From: Polynucleobacter sp. AP-Ainpum-60-G11
GTDB lineage: Bacteria > Pseudomonadota > Gammaproteobacteria > Burkholderiales > Burkholderiaceae
Assembly: GCF_018688375.1 (NCBI RefSeq)
Contig: NZ_CP061318.1
Coordinates: forward strand, 1,178,001-1,242,000
Direction of reading: 5' to 3'
DNA length: 64,000 bases
The position numbers and the translations under genes were made by a program. Below the pieces are notes generated by a model. That model ran no database searches. It saw nothing but the letters and a program-made list of their open reading frames with translations, and was not told the origin of the DNA. Shown here piece by piece: positions 8,148-16,739 of the stretch. The stretch's first letter is position 1. Each line of letters starts with the position of its first letter.

Positions 8148-9731
8148 ATGACTATCAAATATCAAAATTACGCTTTTGTTAGAAACAAGCTGCTTAAAAA
8201 AGAAGAAATTGCACTACTAGATGTTCGCGAAGAAGATCCCCATGCTCAAGAGCATCCTTTATTTGCAGCCAACTTCCCGCTATCCCGTATTGAGGTCGAT
8301 GCATTTAGCAAGCTGCCTAGAAAAGATGTACCCATTGTTACGCTCGATGATGGCGAAGGCGCTGCGCAGCTGGCAGCGCAAAGACTTTCTGAACTCGGTT
8401 ACTCAGAAGTATTCGTATTTGAAGGCGGAGTTCCAGCATGGAAAGCGGCTGGCGGAGAAGTCTTTAAGGATGTCAATGTTCCCAGCAAATCTTTTGGTGA
8501 ATTCGTAGAATCCAAAAGACATACGCCCTCTTTGTCTGCACAAGAAGTAAAGAAGTTAATTGATGACAAAGAAGATGTGGTGGTGGTGGATGTGCGCCGC
8601 TTTGATGAATATCAAACCATGAGCATCCCGACTGGTATCAGCGTACCAGGAGCTGAGTTGGTCTTACGCCTTCCAGAGCTCGCACCCAATCCAAAGACGA
8701 AGATCATCGTCAACTGCGCTGGAAGAACACGGAGCATCATTGGCACCCAATCTCTGATTAATGCGGGCATCCCCAACGAGGTCAAAGCTTTACGTAATGG
8801 AACAATTGGGTGGACCTTGGCCGGTCAGGAGTTAGACAAAGGGCAAAGTCGCAAATTTACAGAAGTTAGCGAAAGCACTGCAATCGAGGCTGCTCAACGC
8901 GCTCGTGATGTTGCTGATCGGGCTGGTGTGAAGCGTGTCAATCTGACTGACATTGAAAAATGGAAATCTCAATCTGAACGAACCACCTACTTCTTTGACA
9001 CCAGAACTCCTGAAGAATATGAAGCGGGTCACCTACCCGGATTCCGCTCGACGCCTGGCGGACAACTAGTACAAGAAACCGAAATGGTCGCCCCAGTTCG
9101 TGGCGCACGCATCGTGTTATCCGATCCCGGTGGCGTGAGAGCAAATATGCCAGCCTCATGGCTTGCTCAGATGGCTTGGGATGTATATGTCATTGACGAT
9201 ATCGAAGCTGCAGATCTCAGCGAGAAGGGTTCCTGGATCCCTTCCCTGCCCAGCATGCCGAGTATTCAAACGGTGGATGTCAAGACGGCTTCCTCATGGT
9301 TGCCGGGAGATGGCAGCACAATTTTCATCGATCTCAGCACACATGCAAATTACGTCAAGGGTCATATACCCGGTAGCTGGTTTGCACTACGTTCACAGTT
9401 CTCGCTTGCATTGAACAATCTGCCGCAAGCCAATCGTTATGTACTCACGAGCACAACAGGTGAACTTGCTGTATTTGCTGCACAAGAAATACAGGCGCTC
9501 ACCACTGCCGAAGTCGTTGTCTTAGTGGGTGGCAATAAGGCTTGGATTGATGCCGGTTTAGAAATTGAAAAGGGTGCTACCCATTTAGCATCACCACCAT
9601 TAGATCGCTATAAGCGCCCATACGAAGGTACTAGCGTTGATCCAGCAGCAATGCAGGCCTATCTTGATTGGGAGTTTGGCTTAGTTGAGCAACTGGGTAA
9701 AGATGGCACGCATCACTTCTGGGTACTGTGA
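8148..9731 (+). CDS. four-domain rhodanese-like protein with a single active-site Cys
   Basis: 527 residues from ATG 8148 (GAGAAAAAGAG upstream). Four rhodanese modules lie in tandem, roughly residues 10-110, 125-240, 262-365 and 375-475. Only module two has the active-site loop with Cys190 (VNCAGRTRS). The matching loops in modules one (VTLDDGEG), three (VLSDPGGV) and four (VLTSTTGE) lack Cys. Rhodaneses move sulfane sulfur via a Cys persulfide; inactive modules usually have structural or binding roles. No signal peptide, so cytoplasmic. Conserved GxxAW motifs end modules one and four. Probably part of sulfur transfer, acceptor unknown. Confidence 0.88.
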   Translation: MTIKYQNYAFVRNKLLKKEEIALLDVREEDPHAQEHPLFAANFPLSRIEVDAFSKLPRKDVPIVTLDDGEGAAQLAAQRLSELGYSEVFVFEGGVPAWKAAGGEVFKDVNVPSKSFGEFVESKRHTPSLSAQEVKKLIDDKEDVVVVDVRRFDEYQTMSIPTGISVPGAELVLRLPELAPNPKTKIIVNCAGRTRSIIGTQSLINAGIPNEVKALRNGTIGWTLAGQELDKGQSRKFTEVSESTAIEAAQRARDVADRAGVKRVNLTDIEKWKSQSERTTYFFDTRTPEEYEAGHLPGFRSTPGGQLVQETEMVAPVRGARIVLSDPGGVRANMPASWLAQMAWDVYVIDDIEAADLSEKGSWIPSLPSMPSIQTVDVKTASSWLPGDGSTIFIDLSTHANYVKGHIPGSWFALRSQFSLALNNLPQANRYVLTSTTGELAVFAAQEIQALTTAEVVVLVGGNKAWIDAGLEIEKGATHLASPPLDRYKRPYEGTSVDPAAMQAYLDWEFGLVEQLGKDGTHHFWVL

Positions 9732-9775
9732 TCCAATCTGGTGGCGCTAGTACGCGCCACCAATTTAGAATGCTT

Positions 9776-10069
9776 ATGTATAAAACAATTACTCTTTTAG
9801 CCCTATCACTCGGACTTTTGGCCTGCAGCAGGGAGACTTACACCACCTGGACATGCACCGATAGCGCTGGGGCTAAGTCAACCATGATTCTTAAAAAAGC
9901 GCAGATGCAGTTTCAGGACCGTCAATTTGATTACTGTGGCAGCCTAGGTACTTTGAGTTACTTTGATTTAAAGTGCCCCGCTCAAATACAGACATCTAGC
10001 AATGTTTTTACACCCAGCTCTGGAAAGCTGATTAGCAATACAAATGAATTTCAGTGCAATGCCCTCTAA
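9776..10069 (+). CDS. small lipoprotein, unknown function
   Basis: About 97 residues from ATG 9776 (a second ATG lies 6 bp earlier; an upstream in-frame start inside the rhodanese stop would spoil the signal peptide). The N-terminus MYKTITLLALSLGLLACS is a lipoprotein signal with lipobox LLAC. The mature part has further Cys residues at CTDS, YCGS, KCPA and QCN, which could form two disulfides. Unrecognised family. It begins about 45 bp after the rhodanese gene and overlaps the next gene by 11 bp, suggesting one transcript. Confidence 0.65.
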   Translation: MYKTITLLALSLGLLACSRETYTTWTCTDSAGAKSTMILKKAQMQFQDRQFDYCGSLGTLSYFDLKCPAQIQTSSNVFTPSSGKLISNTNEFQCNAL

Positions 10070-10295
10070 ACAGCAAAATCCTCTAAACCCAAAGAAACTC
10101 CTGCTAAGCAAATGGACGGCAGTGAAACCCAGTCATAAGCGAAAACATTTCTTAGTCAGCAAAGTCATTCTTCCTGAACTTCCGGATGCTGCGATTGAAT
10201 TCATCGAACTAGAGGCCGTCTTTGATAAGAGCACACAAGTGATTCCCTGGCGAGATCTGAAAGAAACTGATATCTGGCTTCAGGGTTGGGTATAA
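10059..10295 (+). CDS. TIGR02450-family small protein
   Basis: 78 residues from ATG 10059, overlapping the lipoprotein end; an in-frame start 15 bp earlier is possible. It matches the short tryptophan-containing TIGR02450 pattern: NPKKLLLSKWTAVKP, then KHFLVSKVI and a C-terminal WRDLKETDIWLQGW. Function is not known. A strong terminator follows directly, so it is the last gene of the rhodanese transcript. Confidence 0.75.
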   Translation: MPSKQQNPLNPKKLLLSKWTAVKPSHKRKHFLVSKVILPELPDAAIEFIELEAVFDKSTQVIPWRDLKETDIWLQGWV

Positions 10296-10298
10296 AAA

Positions 10299-10331
10299 AA
10301 AGGCCGTCTTATGTGAAGACGGCTTTTTTAC
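10299..10331. terminator. rho-independent terminator
   Basis: Perfect 8-bp stem GCCGTCTT/AAGACGGC with loop ATGTG, flanked by A-run and T-run, so it can work for both convergent transcripts. Confidence 0.9.
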
Positions 10332-10352
10332 TACAAACTACCTCAGAAATTC

Positions 10353-10877
10353 TTACTTCGTTTTCTTCTTAGTATCCGCAGAGCTTCTGAGCTCTTCAAT
10401 GTTTTTTTCAGCAGCATCTGCTACTTGATTAACAATCTTTCGGCCCTCTTTAAACATCTTCTGACCAGCGGTCGACATGTCATGAACTACTTTGGATAAC
10501 TTATCGGCATGGCCTGGGATCTTACCTTCAACATCCTCAAGCCAGTTCACCAAAGAGCTACGCACTTTTTCTAAATGTTTCTCAGTGCCATCGGCAGCAT
10601 CGTCACCAATATCCTTTAGGACGGATTTGACTTTCTTCTGATACACCGTCGCACGCTTTGCCGCCTCTTTAGTAGCTGACTCTTGCAGCTCCTTAAGCTT
10701 AGTAAGATCATTTTTGGCGGCTGACTTGGCGCTCTCCATGGCATTTTTCATGCCCCACTGAATCTCTTCAAGATGGTGTGCGCTCAGATCTTTTGCTGCA
10801 TCCAATAATTTATGGGAATACGCAAATAACTCCTTTGCCTTTTCTTGTTGCCAAGCTTGTATATCCTTCTTATCCAT
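10353..10877 (-). CDS. phasin-like helical protein
   Basis: 174 residues, almost all helix and highly charged, with Lys-rich ends. It begins MDKKDIQAWQQEKAKELFAY and has amphipathic repeats through residue 160, ending in KKKTK. AAGGGAGAAAAG gives a good ribosome site. Size, helix content and composition suit phasins that coat polyhydroxybutyrate granules, consistent with a 3-hydroxybutyrate dehydrogenase in the same window, but there is no clear phasin_2 signature. It could instead be a nucleoid or stress protein. Confidence 0.6.
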   Translation of the reverse strand: MDKKDIQAWQQEKAKELFAYSHKLLDAAKDLSAHHLEEIQWGMKNAMESAKSAAKNDLTKLKELQESATKEAAKRATVYQKKVKSVLKDIGDDAADGTEKHLEKVRSSLVNWLEDVEGKIPGHADKLSKVVHDMSTAGQKMFKEGRKIVNQVADAAEKNIEELRSSADTKKKTK

Positions 10878-10981
10878 TACTTTTCTCCCTTAGTTGAATT
10901 TGGATATTGCCTTACATTTCCACTCTATACCCAAATCAGAAACTTGCCAATTCCCTGCTGTATAGGCATTAAAATTAGGAT

Positions 10982-11371
10982 ATGAGCGAAAGAAAAAACC
11001 CTTACGAGATTATTGGCGGTGCGGCAAAGGTTGAAGAATTGGTCGACCGCTTCTACGATTTGATGGCTCTAGAGGAGCCTTTTGCTGAGTTGCGGGCCAT
11101 GCACTCCCCAGATCTATCCAACTCCAGAGATAAACTTAAGCTTTTTTTAATAGGATGGATGGGTGGTCCAGACGTTTACTCACCTAAGTATGGTCATCCC
11201 ATGCTGCGGGCTAGGCATCTACCCTTCAAGATTGGTCTAACAGAGCGCAATCAATGGCTGGCCTGTATGTATCGAGCCATGGAAGACTGCGGCATTGATG
11301 GTCAGATTGGCGCGCAGCTAGAGGAGTCTTTTTTTAATACAGCTGACTGGATGAGAAACCAGCCAAACTAA
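10982..11371 (+). CDS. group II truncated haemoglobin
   Basis: 129 residues with the TrHb2 pattern: NPYEIIGG at the start, VDRFYDLM with the distal Tyr25 (B10), GGPDVYSPKYGHPMLRARHLPF carrying the proximal His79 (F8), and a Trp at the G8 region (NQWLACM). Family members bind O2 or NO and are linked to detoxification of reactive nitrogen or oxygen species. The gene stands alone, divergent from the phasin-like gene, and converges with the flavoprotein. Confidence 0.92.
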   Translation: MSERKNPYEIIGGAAKVEELVDRFYDLMALEEPFAELRAMHSPDLSNSRDKLKLFLIGWMGGPDVYSPKYGHPMLRARHLPFKIGLTERNQWLACMYRAMEDCGIDGQIGAQLEESFFNTADWMRNQPN

Positions 11372-11395
11372 TACATTGGCCACTCTAGGGCGGCC

Positions 11396-12613
11396 CTATA
11401 TTGCCTGTGCGCAAGCAAAGCCACTGGCCCAGGCCCACTGGAAATTATGACCCCCTAGGTGCCCAGTTACATCAACGCACTCACCAATGAAATAGAGACC
11501 AGGATGGTTTCGAGACATCATTGTTTGGCCATCTAACTCTTTGGTATCTACCCCACCTAGCATCACCTCTGCTTTTTTCCAACCTAAAGTTCCAGCCGGC
11601 TTTACCGACCAATTGGTGATGAGCTCTTTGAGTGCCTGTCTATCTTTTTTGGAAACCTCAGCCCACTTTTTACCCAAGAGATTTCTTTGTTCGGCAAATG
11701 CCTTTGCTAAACGCAGTGGCATCACCGAGGCCAGAATGTTCTCGGTCAACTTAAGGCGATTGTCTTCATGATTGAATAGCTCATCACAACTGAAGCGCCC
11801 ATTGGCCTCTACTGCACCCAGCCAATCAATATGGATTGCCTCGCCTTCCACCCAGTAACTACTAGCCTGTAAGACAGCAGGGCCAGAGAGGCCTTTATGC
11901 GTTAAGAGCAGATCCTCATTAAAGCGACAGGCTCCATAGCGCATGCCTTTTGATCCTGCAGCAATACGAACCGGCAAGCTGAGACCAGACAAGGCCATCA
12001 GATGATCAAATTCCCCAGAGGTGAATGAGAGAGGCACCAAAGCGGGACGTGGATCCACCACTTTCAAACCAAACTGCTTGGCAATATCTAGGGAATAGGC
12101 TGTTGCTCCAATAGCGGGAACTGGTAAGCCACCTGTCGCCATCACTATCGACTTAGATCTCTCGGTGCCAGTACTGGTCTTTACAATCCATACACCGGCT
12201 TCCTGGGAGATTGACTCCACTATCACTGGGTGACGAATATCAACATTCCCTTTAGCGCACTCACTTAATAACATCTCAATAATCTGCTTGGCAGAATCAT
12301 CGCAAAACAATTGACCTTGATGTTTCTCGTGATAGGCAATGCGATATGACTGCACTAACTTAATGAACTCCCGAGATGGGTAGCGGGCCAACGCACTTTT
12401 TACAAAATGTGGATTTAAAGAAAGAAAATTAGCGGGGCTACTGTGTAGATTGGTGAAGTTGCAACGACCTCCACCACTAATGCGAATTTTTTCACATAAG
12501 ACGTCGGCATGATCTAGCACTAAAACTGTTTTATCTAATTGGCCAGCAACCCCAGCACAAAAGAGCCCAGCGGCGCCGCCACCGATAACGATGGCATCCC
12601 ATACTTTACTCAC
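11396..12613 (-). CDS. HI0933-type FAD/NAD(P)-binding flavoprotein
   Basis: 405 residues from a GTG start at 12613, three bases after the stop of the upstream channel gene. FAD-binding GGGAAGLFCAGVAG (residues 11-24), the family signature ISGGGRCNFTN near residue 45, MATGGLPVPAIGATAYS in the middle and a C-terminal ECVDVTGHLGGHNFQWAWAS. HI0933-family proteins (YhiN type) are widespread flavoproteins of unknown physiological reaction. Co-transcribed with the membrane channel-like gene. Confidence 0.88.
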   Translation of the reverse strand: MSKVWDAIVIGGGAAGLFCAGVAGQLDKTVLVLDHADVLCEKIRISGGGRCNFTNLHSSPANFLSLNPHFVKSALARYPSREFIKLVQSYRIAYHEKHQGQLFCDDSAKQIIEMLLSECAKGNVDIRHPVIVESISQEAGVWIVKTSTGTERSKSIVMATGGLPVPAIGATAYSLDIAKQFGLKVVDPRPALVPLSFTSGEFDHLMALSGLSLPVRIAAGSKGMRYGACRFNEDLLLTHKGLSGPAVLQASSYWVEGEAIHIDWLGAVEANGRFSCDELFNHEDNRLKLTENILASVMPLRLAKAFAEQRNLLGKKWAEVSKKDRQALKELITNWSVKPAGTLGWKKAEVMLGGVDTKELDGQTMMSRNHPGLYFIGECVDVTGHLGGHNFQWAWASGFACAQAI

Positions 12614-12616
12614 AGC

Positions 12617-13132
12617 TTACTTAAAGCGCTCAATGACTTCAGTCGGCAGCTTGAGTTTTTGCATATGCAAACGGGTATAAGCCTGCCGAAAATTTTTGGT
12701 CATGGAGATCATCACTGAAGCAGTCCAAGCAAAGGCAAACATGCCTGAGAAGGCGATGATGATTGCTAACATTTTCCAACCACTAGGCAAGAGATCATCC
12801 ATAAAACCCATGGCGGTATAGGTGCTGCCACTAAATAAAATACTCTCACCTAAATTGGGCAAGAGATTAAATGCTCTGAGCGAAATTCCCCAAAGAATAA
12901 TTTCAAAGATGTGCGTCAGAAATAAACACAGGACACTGATATAAAACACGAGAGCTACTGAAGAGTACTTATGCTCCGAAAGATATAGAAATGACTTCAC
13001 CTCATAGCGCTTAGCAATTTGGAGTAATGCAAGCCCATGTACTAGCATCACCACGAGTAGCATGGCTATCCCAAACAAATAGGCTGGTAGGTCCAGTTCG
13101 GAGGTGAGGGTTACGGTATTGGGAATAGTCAT
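12617..13132 (-). CDS. two-helix-pore ion-channel-like membrane protein with altered filter
   Basis: 171 residues with membrane segments at about 18-40, 58-80 and 118-142 and a re-entrant loop near residues 95-110. The loop reads SGSTYTAMGFMDD, where related bacterial Ion_trans_2 proteins have TYTTLGYGD. The layout otherwise matches a K+ channel pore domain. Since the GYG filter is GFM here, potassium selectivity cannot be assumed. The flavoprotein gene starts three bases after its stop. Confidence 0.7.
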   Translation of the reverse strand: MTIPNTVTLTSELDLPAYLFGIAMLLVVMLVHGLALLQIAKRYEVKSFLYLSEHKYSSVALVFYISVLCLFLTHIFEIILWGISLRAFNLLPNLGESILFSGSTYTAMGFMDDLLPSGWKMLAIIIAFSGMFAFAWTASVMISMTKNFRQAYTRLHMQKLKLPTEVIERFK

Positions 13133-13170
13133 AGTATCTGTGCGTGTATTTTACAGTTCTCTCTGGCACT

Positions 13171-14028
13171 TTAGGCCAACTGATACCAGTCGCAAATCAC
13201 CTTCCAAGCTTCTGGGGCAGTCTCAACAAAATGGATGAGATCCAGGTCGGCCTGCTCAATAACACCGTGCTCTAGCATTTGTTTGAAATTAATGACCTCT
13301 TGCCAGAATGCTTTTCCAACCAGGATGATCGGAAAGTGCTGAACCTTTTTAGTTTGCATTAAGGTGAGCACCTCAAAGAGCTCGTCAAAGGAACCAAAAC
13401 CCCCTGGGTAGGCCACAATCGCCCTCGCTCTCAACATGAAGTGCATTTTGCGAATAGCAAAGTAATGAAAACGAAAACTAAGGCCTGGCGTTAGGTAAGC
13501 GTTAGGATTTTGCTCTCGCGGCAGGCTGATATTAAAACCAATGCTCTTATCACCAGCCTCAAAAGCACCACGATTGGCAGCTTCCATTATTCCGGGTCCA
13601 CCACCAGTAGCGATATGCAACTTATTTCTATCCTCTGATTGGGTAGCGTTATAGCCAGCCACAATAGCGCCGAACTCTCTTGCTGAATCGTAGTACTTAC
13701 AGTGCAGCAATGCTCGCTTTGCTTCAGCTATGGCTTCTGGAGTTGTCGCGCTATTTTCTAGCTCTCGGGCTTTTTCACAACTCACAAAACGCGTAGAGCC
13801 AAATACCGTAATCGTGTGTTCAATGCCATGCTCATGCAATAAGATCTCGGGCTTCAATAGCTCCAACTGAAAGCGCAGGCCCAAAGTCTCGCGCCGAGCT
13901 AAAAAGGCTTGATCATCAAATGCAAATCGATAGGAATCTTCAGAATTATTTTCTTCCAACTGACTTCTCTGAAGATTCAGAAAATCAGTGATAGTTTGAG
14001 AGTTATTTACAGGGAGTCTGGGACTCAT
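13171..14028 (-). CDS. LOG-family nucleotide-binding protein (TIGR00730 type)
   Basis: 285 residues. The LOG/lysine-decarboxylase-like motif is complete: GGGPGIMEAANRGA near residue 144 and PGGFGSFDELFE near residue 210. Such proteins hydrolyse nucleoside 5'-monophosphates, releasing the base (cytokinin-activating in plants and some bacteria). An N-terminal extension of about 75 residues precedes the core, as in the longer proteobacterial group. Substrate unknown. It lies upstream of the channel/flavoprotein pair on the same strand, 38 bp apart. Confidence 0.85.
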   Translation of the reverse strand: MSPRLPVNNSQTITDFLNLQRSQLEENNSEDSYRFAFDDQAFLARRETLGLRFQLELLKPEILLHEHGIEHTITVFGSTRFVSCEKARELENSATTPEAIAEAKRALLHCKYYDSAREFGAIVAGYNATQSEDRNKLHIATGGGPGIMEAANRGAFEAGDKSIGFNISLPREQNPNAYLTPGLSFRFHYFAIRKMHFMLRARAIVAYPGGFGSFDELFEVLTLMQTKKVQHFPIILVGKAFWQEVINFKQMLEHGVIEQADLDLIHFVETAPEAWKVICDWYQLA

Positions 14029-14236
14029 CTTTGGACCTTTTTTCCAAGCTTTAAAAATGGCTTCATGTAGATTCTGGATATCATCCGCCTGACGATGAGG
14101 TCCAGAGATACACCATCAAAATTAGTATTACTACCTAGAATATTGCATTAATTTGGCTTCTAGGGCTTATTCGGATTTACCGCCAGCACTTCAAGCGTTA
14201 ATATTAGAAGATATTAACCAAACCGAAGGAAAAGCA

Positions 14237-14449
14237 ATGAGCAACCGTTCAATCATCATCATGGTACTAGTATTACTTGGTGCTACAGCCTACTTACTCA
14301 TCAAAGGCGATGGCGACATTGATATGGGTGGCGAAAAGCATGGTGCTGAGGCAGCACACATGGAAGAGGCTAAGAAGGATGCTCCGGCAGCTCCAGTTGC
14401 GCCCGCAGCCGCTCCTGCAGCAGCGCCAGCGGCCGACGCTAAGAAATAA
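14237..14449 (+). CDS. small membrane-anchored Ala/Pro-rich protein
   Basis: 70 residues from ATG 14237 (GAAGGA upstream). One N-terminal membrane helix (SIIIMVLVLLGATAYLLI) is followed by a short acidic stretch with two His, then an Ala/Pro low-complexity tail ending DAKK. Similar tails occur in several small proteins here (18589-18855, 48297-48590). Probably anchored in the inner membrane with the tail outside. No known family. Confidence 0.6.
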   Translation: MSNRSIIIMVLVLLGATAYLLIKGDGDIDMGGEKHGAEAAHMEEAKKDAPAAPVAPAAAPAAAPAADAKK

Positions 14450-14467
14450 TCTCTTCCAGAGAGAAAT

Positions 14468-14495
14468 AAGCCGCGGTTCGCCGCGGTTTTTTTGT
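14468..14495 (+). terminator. rho-independent terminator
   Basis: Perfect CCGCGG/CCGCGG stem closed by a stable TTCG tetraloop and followed by seven T. It ends the small membrane protein transcript. Confidence 0.9.
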
Positions 14496-14520
14496 AACTT
14501 TTTATTTGCGCCCTTTTTAA

Positions 14521-15258
14521 ATGAATCAAGTTAATCCAGCATTACTTAGCTCTTTTGCACCCACCGGTATCTTGCGCGTGGGCATTAATTTAGGCAACCC
14601 TCTTTTAGCTAGCGTAGATGGCGATACAGGGAATCCCAAAGGGATTACGGTCGATATAGCCAATCACATTGCCAGCAAGCTAGAGCTACCAATAGTTTTT
14701 ACTTGCTACCCAATGGCAGGAGCTACTGTTGAGGCTGTCAAATCGGGAGCGGTAGATTTGGTATTTGTGGCAATCGATCCAGTCCGTGGAGCCGATATTA
14801 GCTATACACCTGCTTACATTCAGATTGAGGGGGCTTATGTGGTGAAGGACTCTTCGCCACTGCATCAGAATGAAGATGTAGATGCGCCAGGCAATGAAAT
14901 TGTGGTTGGTAAAGGCAGTGCCTATGACCTTTATCTCACCCGTGAAATCAAACAAGCGAGCTTGCTACGCTCAGCCAACTCTCAAGCAGTAGTTGATGAC
15001 TTTATGTCCGGAGTCGGGAATGTTGCCGCCGGAGTTAAACAACAATTAGAAAGCGATGCACAACGTTATGAAGGCTTGCGCTTGCTGCCAGGTCGCTTCA
15101 TGGTGATCAATCAAGCTATTGGCATTCCTAAAGCGCGGGTGGATTTTGAAAAAACCAATGCCTACCTCAGCACTGAGATCGAAGCACTAAAGGCTTCTGG
15201 ATTTATTAGAGAGGCAATGCAACGCCACCAAGTTCAGGGTGCCAAAGTTGCTGAATAA
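14521..15258 (+). CDS. SBP_bac_3-type ligand-binding protein without signal peptide
   Basis: 245 residues with the fold of polar amino acid-binding proteins: GILRVGINLGNPLL start, GITVDIANHIASKL, then AVKSGAVDLVFVAIDPVRG and the ISYTPAYIQIEGAYVVK strand. Normally these are periplasmic receptors, but the ATG leads straight into the domain after about 15 residues with no hydrophobic leader, and only 26 bp separate it from the terminator upstream. No permease genes are nearby. Either export is lost, the start is misplaced, or it works in the cytoplasm. Confidence 0.75.
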   Translation: MNQVNPALLSSFAPTGILRVGINLGNPLLASVDGDTGNPKGITVDIANHIASKLELPIVFTCYPMAGATVEAVKSGAVDLVFVAIDPVRGADISYTPAYIQIEGAYVVKDSSPLHQNEDVDAPGNEIVVGKGSAYDLYLTREIKQASLLRSANSQAVVDDFMSGVGNVAAGVKQQLESDAQRYEGLRLLPGRFMVINQAIGIPKARVDFEKTNAYLSTEIEALKASGFIREAMQRHQVQGAKVAE

Positions 15259-15261
15259 GTC

Positions 15262-16677
15262 TTAACAAGAATAAGTATGTAGTCGCTCTGGAATGATGAC
15301 ATTCTTCCACTCAAGCTCATCCCGAATGGATTGAGCTAAAACCGCTGAAGCCTCTGGCTCACCGTGAACCACAAAAACAGATTTGGGCGCCGCTTCAAAT
15401 CCTTGCAACCAATCCAATAAGCCGGCTTGATCAGCATGGGCAGATAAGCCACCAATCGTATGAACAGATGCACGCACCGGAACCTCTTCACCGAAGAGAC
15501 GTACTTTAGCTACCCTATCCACTAAACGCCGACCCAGACTACCGTAGGCCTGAAAGCCAGTAATCACAATTGCGTTTTGTGCACGCGGCAAATTATTCTG
15601 CAAGTGATGAACAATGCGGCCTGCATCGCACATACCACTTGCAGAAATAATGATCGCCCCACCCTTAATCTTATTCAGCGCTTTAGACTCCTCTACATCC
15701 GCGATGAAGCGTAGGTCTACAGCCCCAGGATTTTTCTTAAACCACTCAAAGGTAGATTGGGACTCTATATCCAGCTGCGCAAAGAAGCGCTGAGTCAAAT
15801 GGGTAGCTGCTGTTGCCATTGGGGAATCCACCCAAATACTGAGATGAGGCAATAAATTGCGCTTGACCAAATCAATTAACAGAAACAGCATCTCTTGAGT
15901 ACGGCCTACTGCAAATGCAGGGATGACGATATTTCCATGGGCACTCAATGTGCTAGTTACTACTTCAATTAATTCAGCTTCAGTATCGGCTAAAGTTTTA
16001 TGCAGACGGTCACCATAAGTTGATTCCACCACCACAACATCTGCTTGAGGAATCCTCGCAGGATCAGGCATCAATAACTTACCCTTCATGCCAATGTCCC
16101 CAGAGAAAACACAGCGCTTTTTCTTGGCATGGTCTTCCGTGATATCAATCACAGCAATTGCAGATCCCAAGATATGGCCTGCATTCTGAAACTCGAGGTC
16201 TATACCCTTGCAAAGCTCTAGATGCTTTCCATAAGCTAGAACTTCACATTGCCCAAGAGCAAGTTCAGCCTCTTCCATAGAGTACAAGGCGACAGGTAAG
16301 TCACCGCGCCACTTACCCGCCTTTTGTCTGCGCTCTGCCCGCTCTACGTCGGAGCGCTGTAGATGAGCGCTATCTGGCAGCAAGATTTTTAGTAACTCGA
16401 ATGTGGCATCCGTGCAATAGATGGGACCAGAGAACCCTTGGGCACAGAGTCTTGGTAATAGGCCACTATGGTCAATGTGCGCATGTGTCAGCACAATGAA
16501 ATCAATTTCCTTAGGAGAAAACGGTAAAGACTCTAAGTTCTTGGTGGTGGCCTCGCGCCCACCCTGGAACATACCGAAGTCGACCATGAATCGGACCTCA
16601 CGCCCACCAACATTAGCCTGCACGGAATGTCTTGAACCCGTCACCTCACCTGCCGCACCTAGAAATTGTATTTTCAT
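15262..16677 (-). CDS. MBL-fold beta-CASP RNA-processing hydrolase
   Basis: 471 residues. Metallo-beta-lactamase motifs: LTHAHIDHSG (two-metal site) near residue 64, the second His in NAGHILGSA, Asp in FSGDIG, beta-CASP and RMMBL elements including SASGMCDAGR and the C-terminal GGLSAHADQ and VVHGE. These proteins, related to eukaryotic CPSF-73/Ysh1 and archaeal homologues, cut RNA or related phosphodiesters. It faces the ligand-binding protein with a 3-bp gap and is divergent from nnrD. Confidence 0.9.
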   Translation of the reverse strand: MKIQFLGAAGEVTGSRHSVQANVGGREVRFMVDFGMFQGGREATTKNLESLPFSPKEIDFIVLTHAHIDHSGLLPRLCAQGFSGPIYCTDATFELLKILLPDSAHLQRSDVERAERRQKAGKWRGDLPVALYSMEEAELALGQCEVLAYGKHLELCKGIDLEFQNAGHILGSAIAVIDITEDHAKKKRCVFSGDIGMKGKLLMPDPARIPQADVVVVESTYGDRLHKTLADTEAELIEVVTSTLSAHGNIVIPAFAVGRTQEMLFLLIDLVKRNLLPHLSIWVDSPMATAATHLTQRFFAQLDIESQSTFEWFKKNPGAVDLRFIADVEESKALNKIKGGAIIISASGMCDAGRIVHHLQNNLPRAQNAIVITGFQAYGSLGRRLVDRVAKVRLFGEEVPVRASVHTIGGLSAHADQAGLLDWLQGFEAAPKSVFVVHGEPEASAVLAQSIRDELEWKNVIIPERLHTYSC

Positions 16678-16739
16678 GGTTTAAGCATACTCCCGATAAA
16701 ATCCATTGTTAAGCCACTCATAAGAGCGATACTATTTAC

